Shown: piece by piece, positions 4,954-5,149 of the stretch
How the letters are laid out: each line of letters opens with the position of its first letter
Position numbering within the stretch: the stretch's first letter is position 1
Program-made: the position numbers and the translations under genes
The notes under the pieces: model-generated
The model's database searches: none
Told to the model about the DNA's origin: nothing
Seen by the model: the letters and a program-made list of their open reading frames with translations, nothing else
Source of the DNA: Gammaproteobacteria bacterium
Lineage (GTDB): Bacteria > Pseudomonadota > Gammaproteobacteria > Acidithiobacillales > Acidithiobacillaceae
Length of the DNA stretch: 5,149 nucleotides
Direction: 5' to 3'
Assembly: GCA_023381645.1 (NCBI GenBank)
Contig: JAMCRJ010000070.1
Span: forward strand, 1-5,149

Positions 4954-5149
4954 CTAAACGTTTACGGTATATTGGTAAAAGGCAGCCCAACCGACAAGTT
5001 GCCGATTCAGGCTTTCCACTAGATCCATCCGGTTCATGCTGTAATTGCCCGACAGTTGTTTGGTTAACCGCGCGGCAAAACCCCGATACTTCTCCCACGG
5101 AATGGTCGTCACAGGCCGCATGCGGCCGCGTGGTCCGCGCTTGCGGATA
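4954..5149 (-). pseudogene. Group II intron reverse transcriptase/maturase, C-terminal-side fragment
   Basis: The frame enters from the right edge and ends at TAG 4956-4954, giving 64 residues. Key stretches are RKRGPRGRMRPVTTIPWEKY, ARLTKQLSGNYSMNRMDLV and SLNRQLVGWAAFYQYT. The last is the hallmark 'LN..LRGW..Y..Y' helix of the group II intron maturase domain, which helps the intron RNA fold and splice. Family members normally continue for another 50 or more residues past this motif; here the similarity stops at QYT (about 4966) and three foreign codons precede the stop. No domain V hairpin of the intron follows on the left. I conclude the 3' end of an intron-borne gene was removed by rearrangement. 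The reverse transcriptase domain, if present, is outside the window. Confidence 0.65.

Noticed and set aside
4100..5098. 332-codon minus-strand open frame across the transposase and maturase regions
   Set aside because: Its protein has no recognisable domain, while both opposite and neighbouring frames carry clear conserved motifs (D,D,E core and LNRQLVGW). It is antisense shadow.

Overview
This 5.1 kb window looks like an accessory, transposon-rich stretch of a moderately GC-rich proteobacterial chromosome or plasmid. The mix of insertion-sequence types recalls acidophilic Acidithiobacillus-like gammaproteobacteria, but that is an impression from family resemblance, not a sequence match. I see no rRNA, tRNA, CRISPR array or housekeeping gene. 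Almost every recognisable gene is cut, frameshifted or carries a stop, so I read the window as a graveyard of nested mobile elements surrounding a decayed Fic-type gene.

Layout, left to right. Positions 1-94 hold the first 31 codons of an unidentified leftward gene, followed by an AT-rich spacer. Positions 263-478 are the 5' end of an IS30-family transposase gene with an internal TGA and a frameshift. It is cut exactly where the terminal inverted repeat of an IS1380-family element begins. That IS1380 element (479-1671) keeps both ends, but its leftward transposase gene is dead: I see an internal deletion that removed the first catalytic Asp, a 14-base deletion consistent with slippage between GTCAAACG repeats, an extra G in a homopolymer, and an N-terminal frameshift. 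Positions 1672-1985 have no convincing gene. A 23-bp tandem repeat pair (1986-2030) then overlaps a candidate promoter.

The promoter leads into a rightward gene (2042-3049). It begins like the Fic-family proteins that carry an AbiEi-like winged-helix region at the N terminus. It lost about a dozen codons at the start of the Fic-associated region, then has a one-base frameshift and a TGG-to-TGA stop, and it never reaches the catalytic HPFxxGNGR motif. From 3139 a two-gene transposon follows: a small zinc-ribbon/helix-turn-helix protein (3172-3720) and an rve-type D,D(35)E transposase (3851-4930). The transposase keeps its whole catalytic triad but appears to have lost its C-terminal DNA-binding part at about 4870. 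The window ends with a leftward fragment of a group II intron reverse transcriptase/maturase (4954-5149), itself broken at its C-terminal end.

The genes do not form a pathway. The best-supported points of interest are the decay path of the Fic gene with its still-recognisable tandem operator, and the defective IS1380 copy with intact ends that could still be moved by a transposase supplied from elsewhere. I found no convincing evidence of a new functional system.
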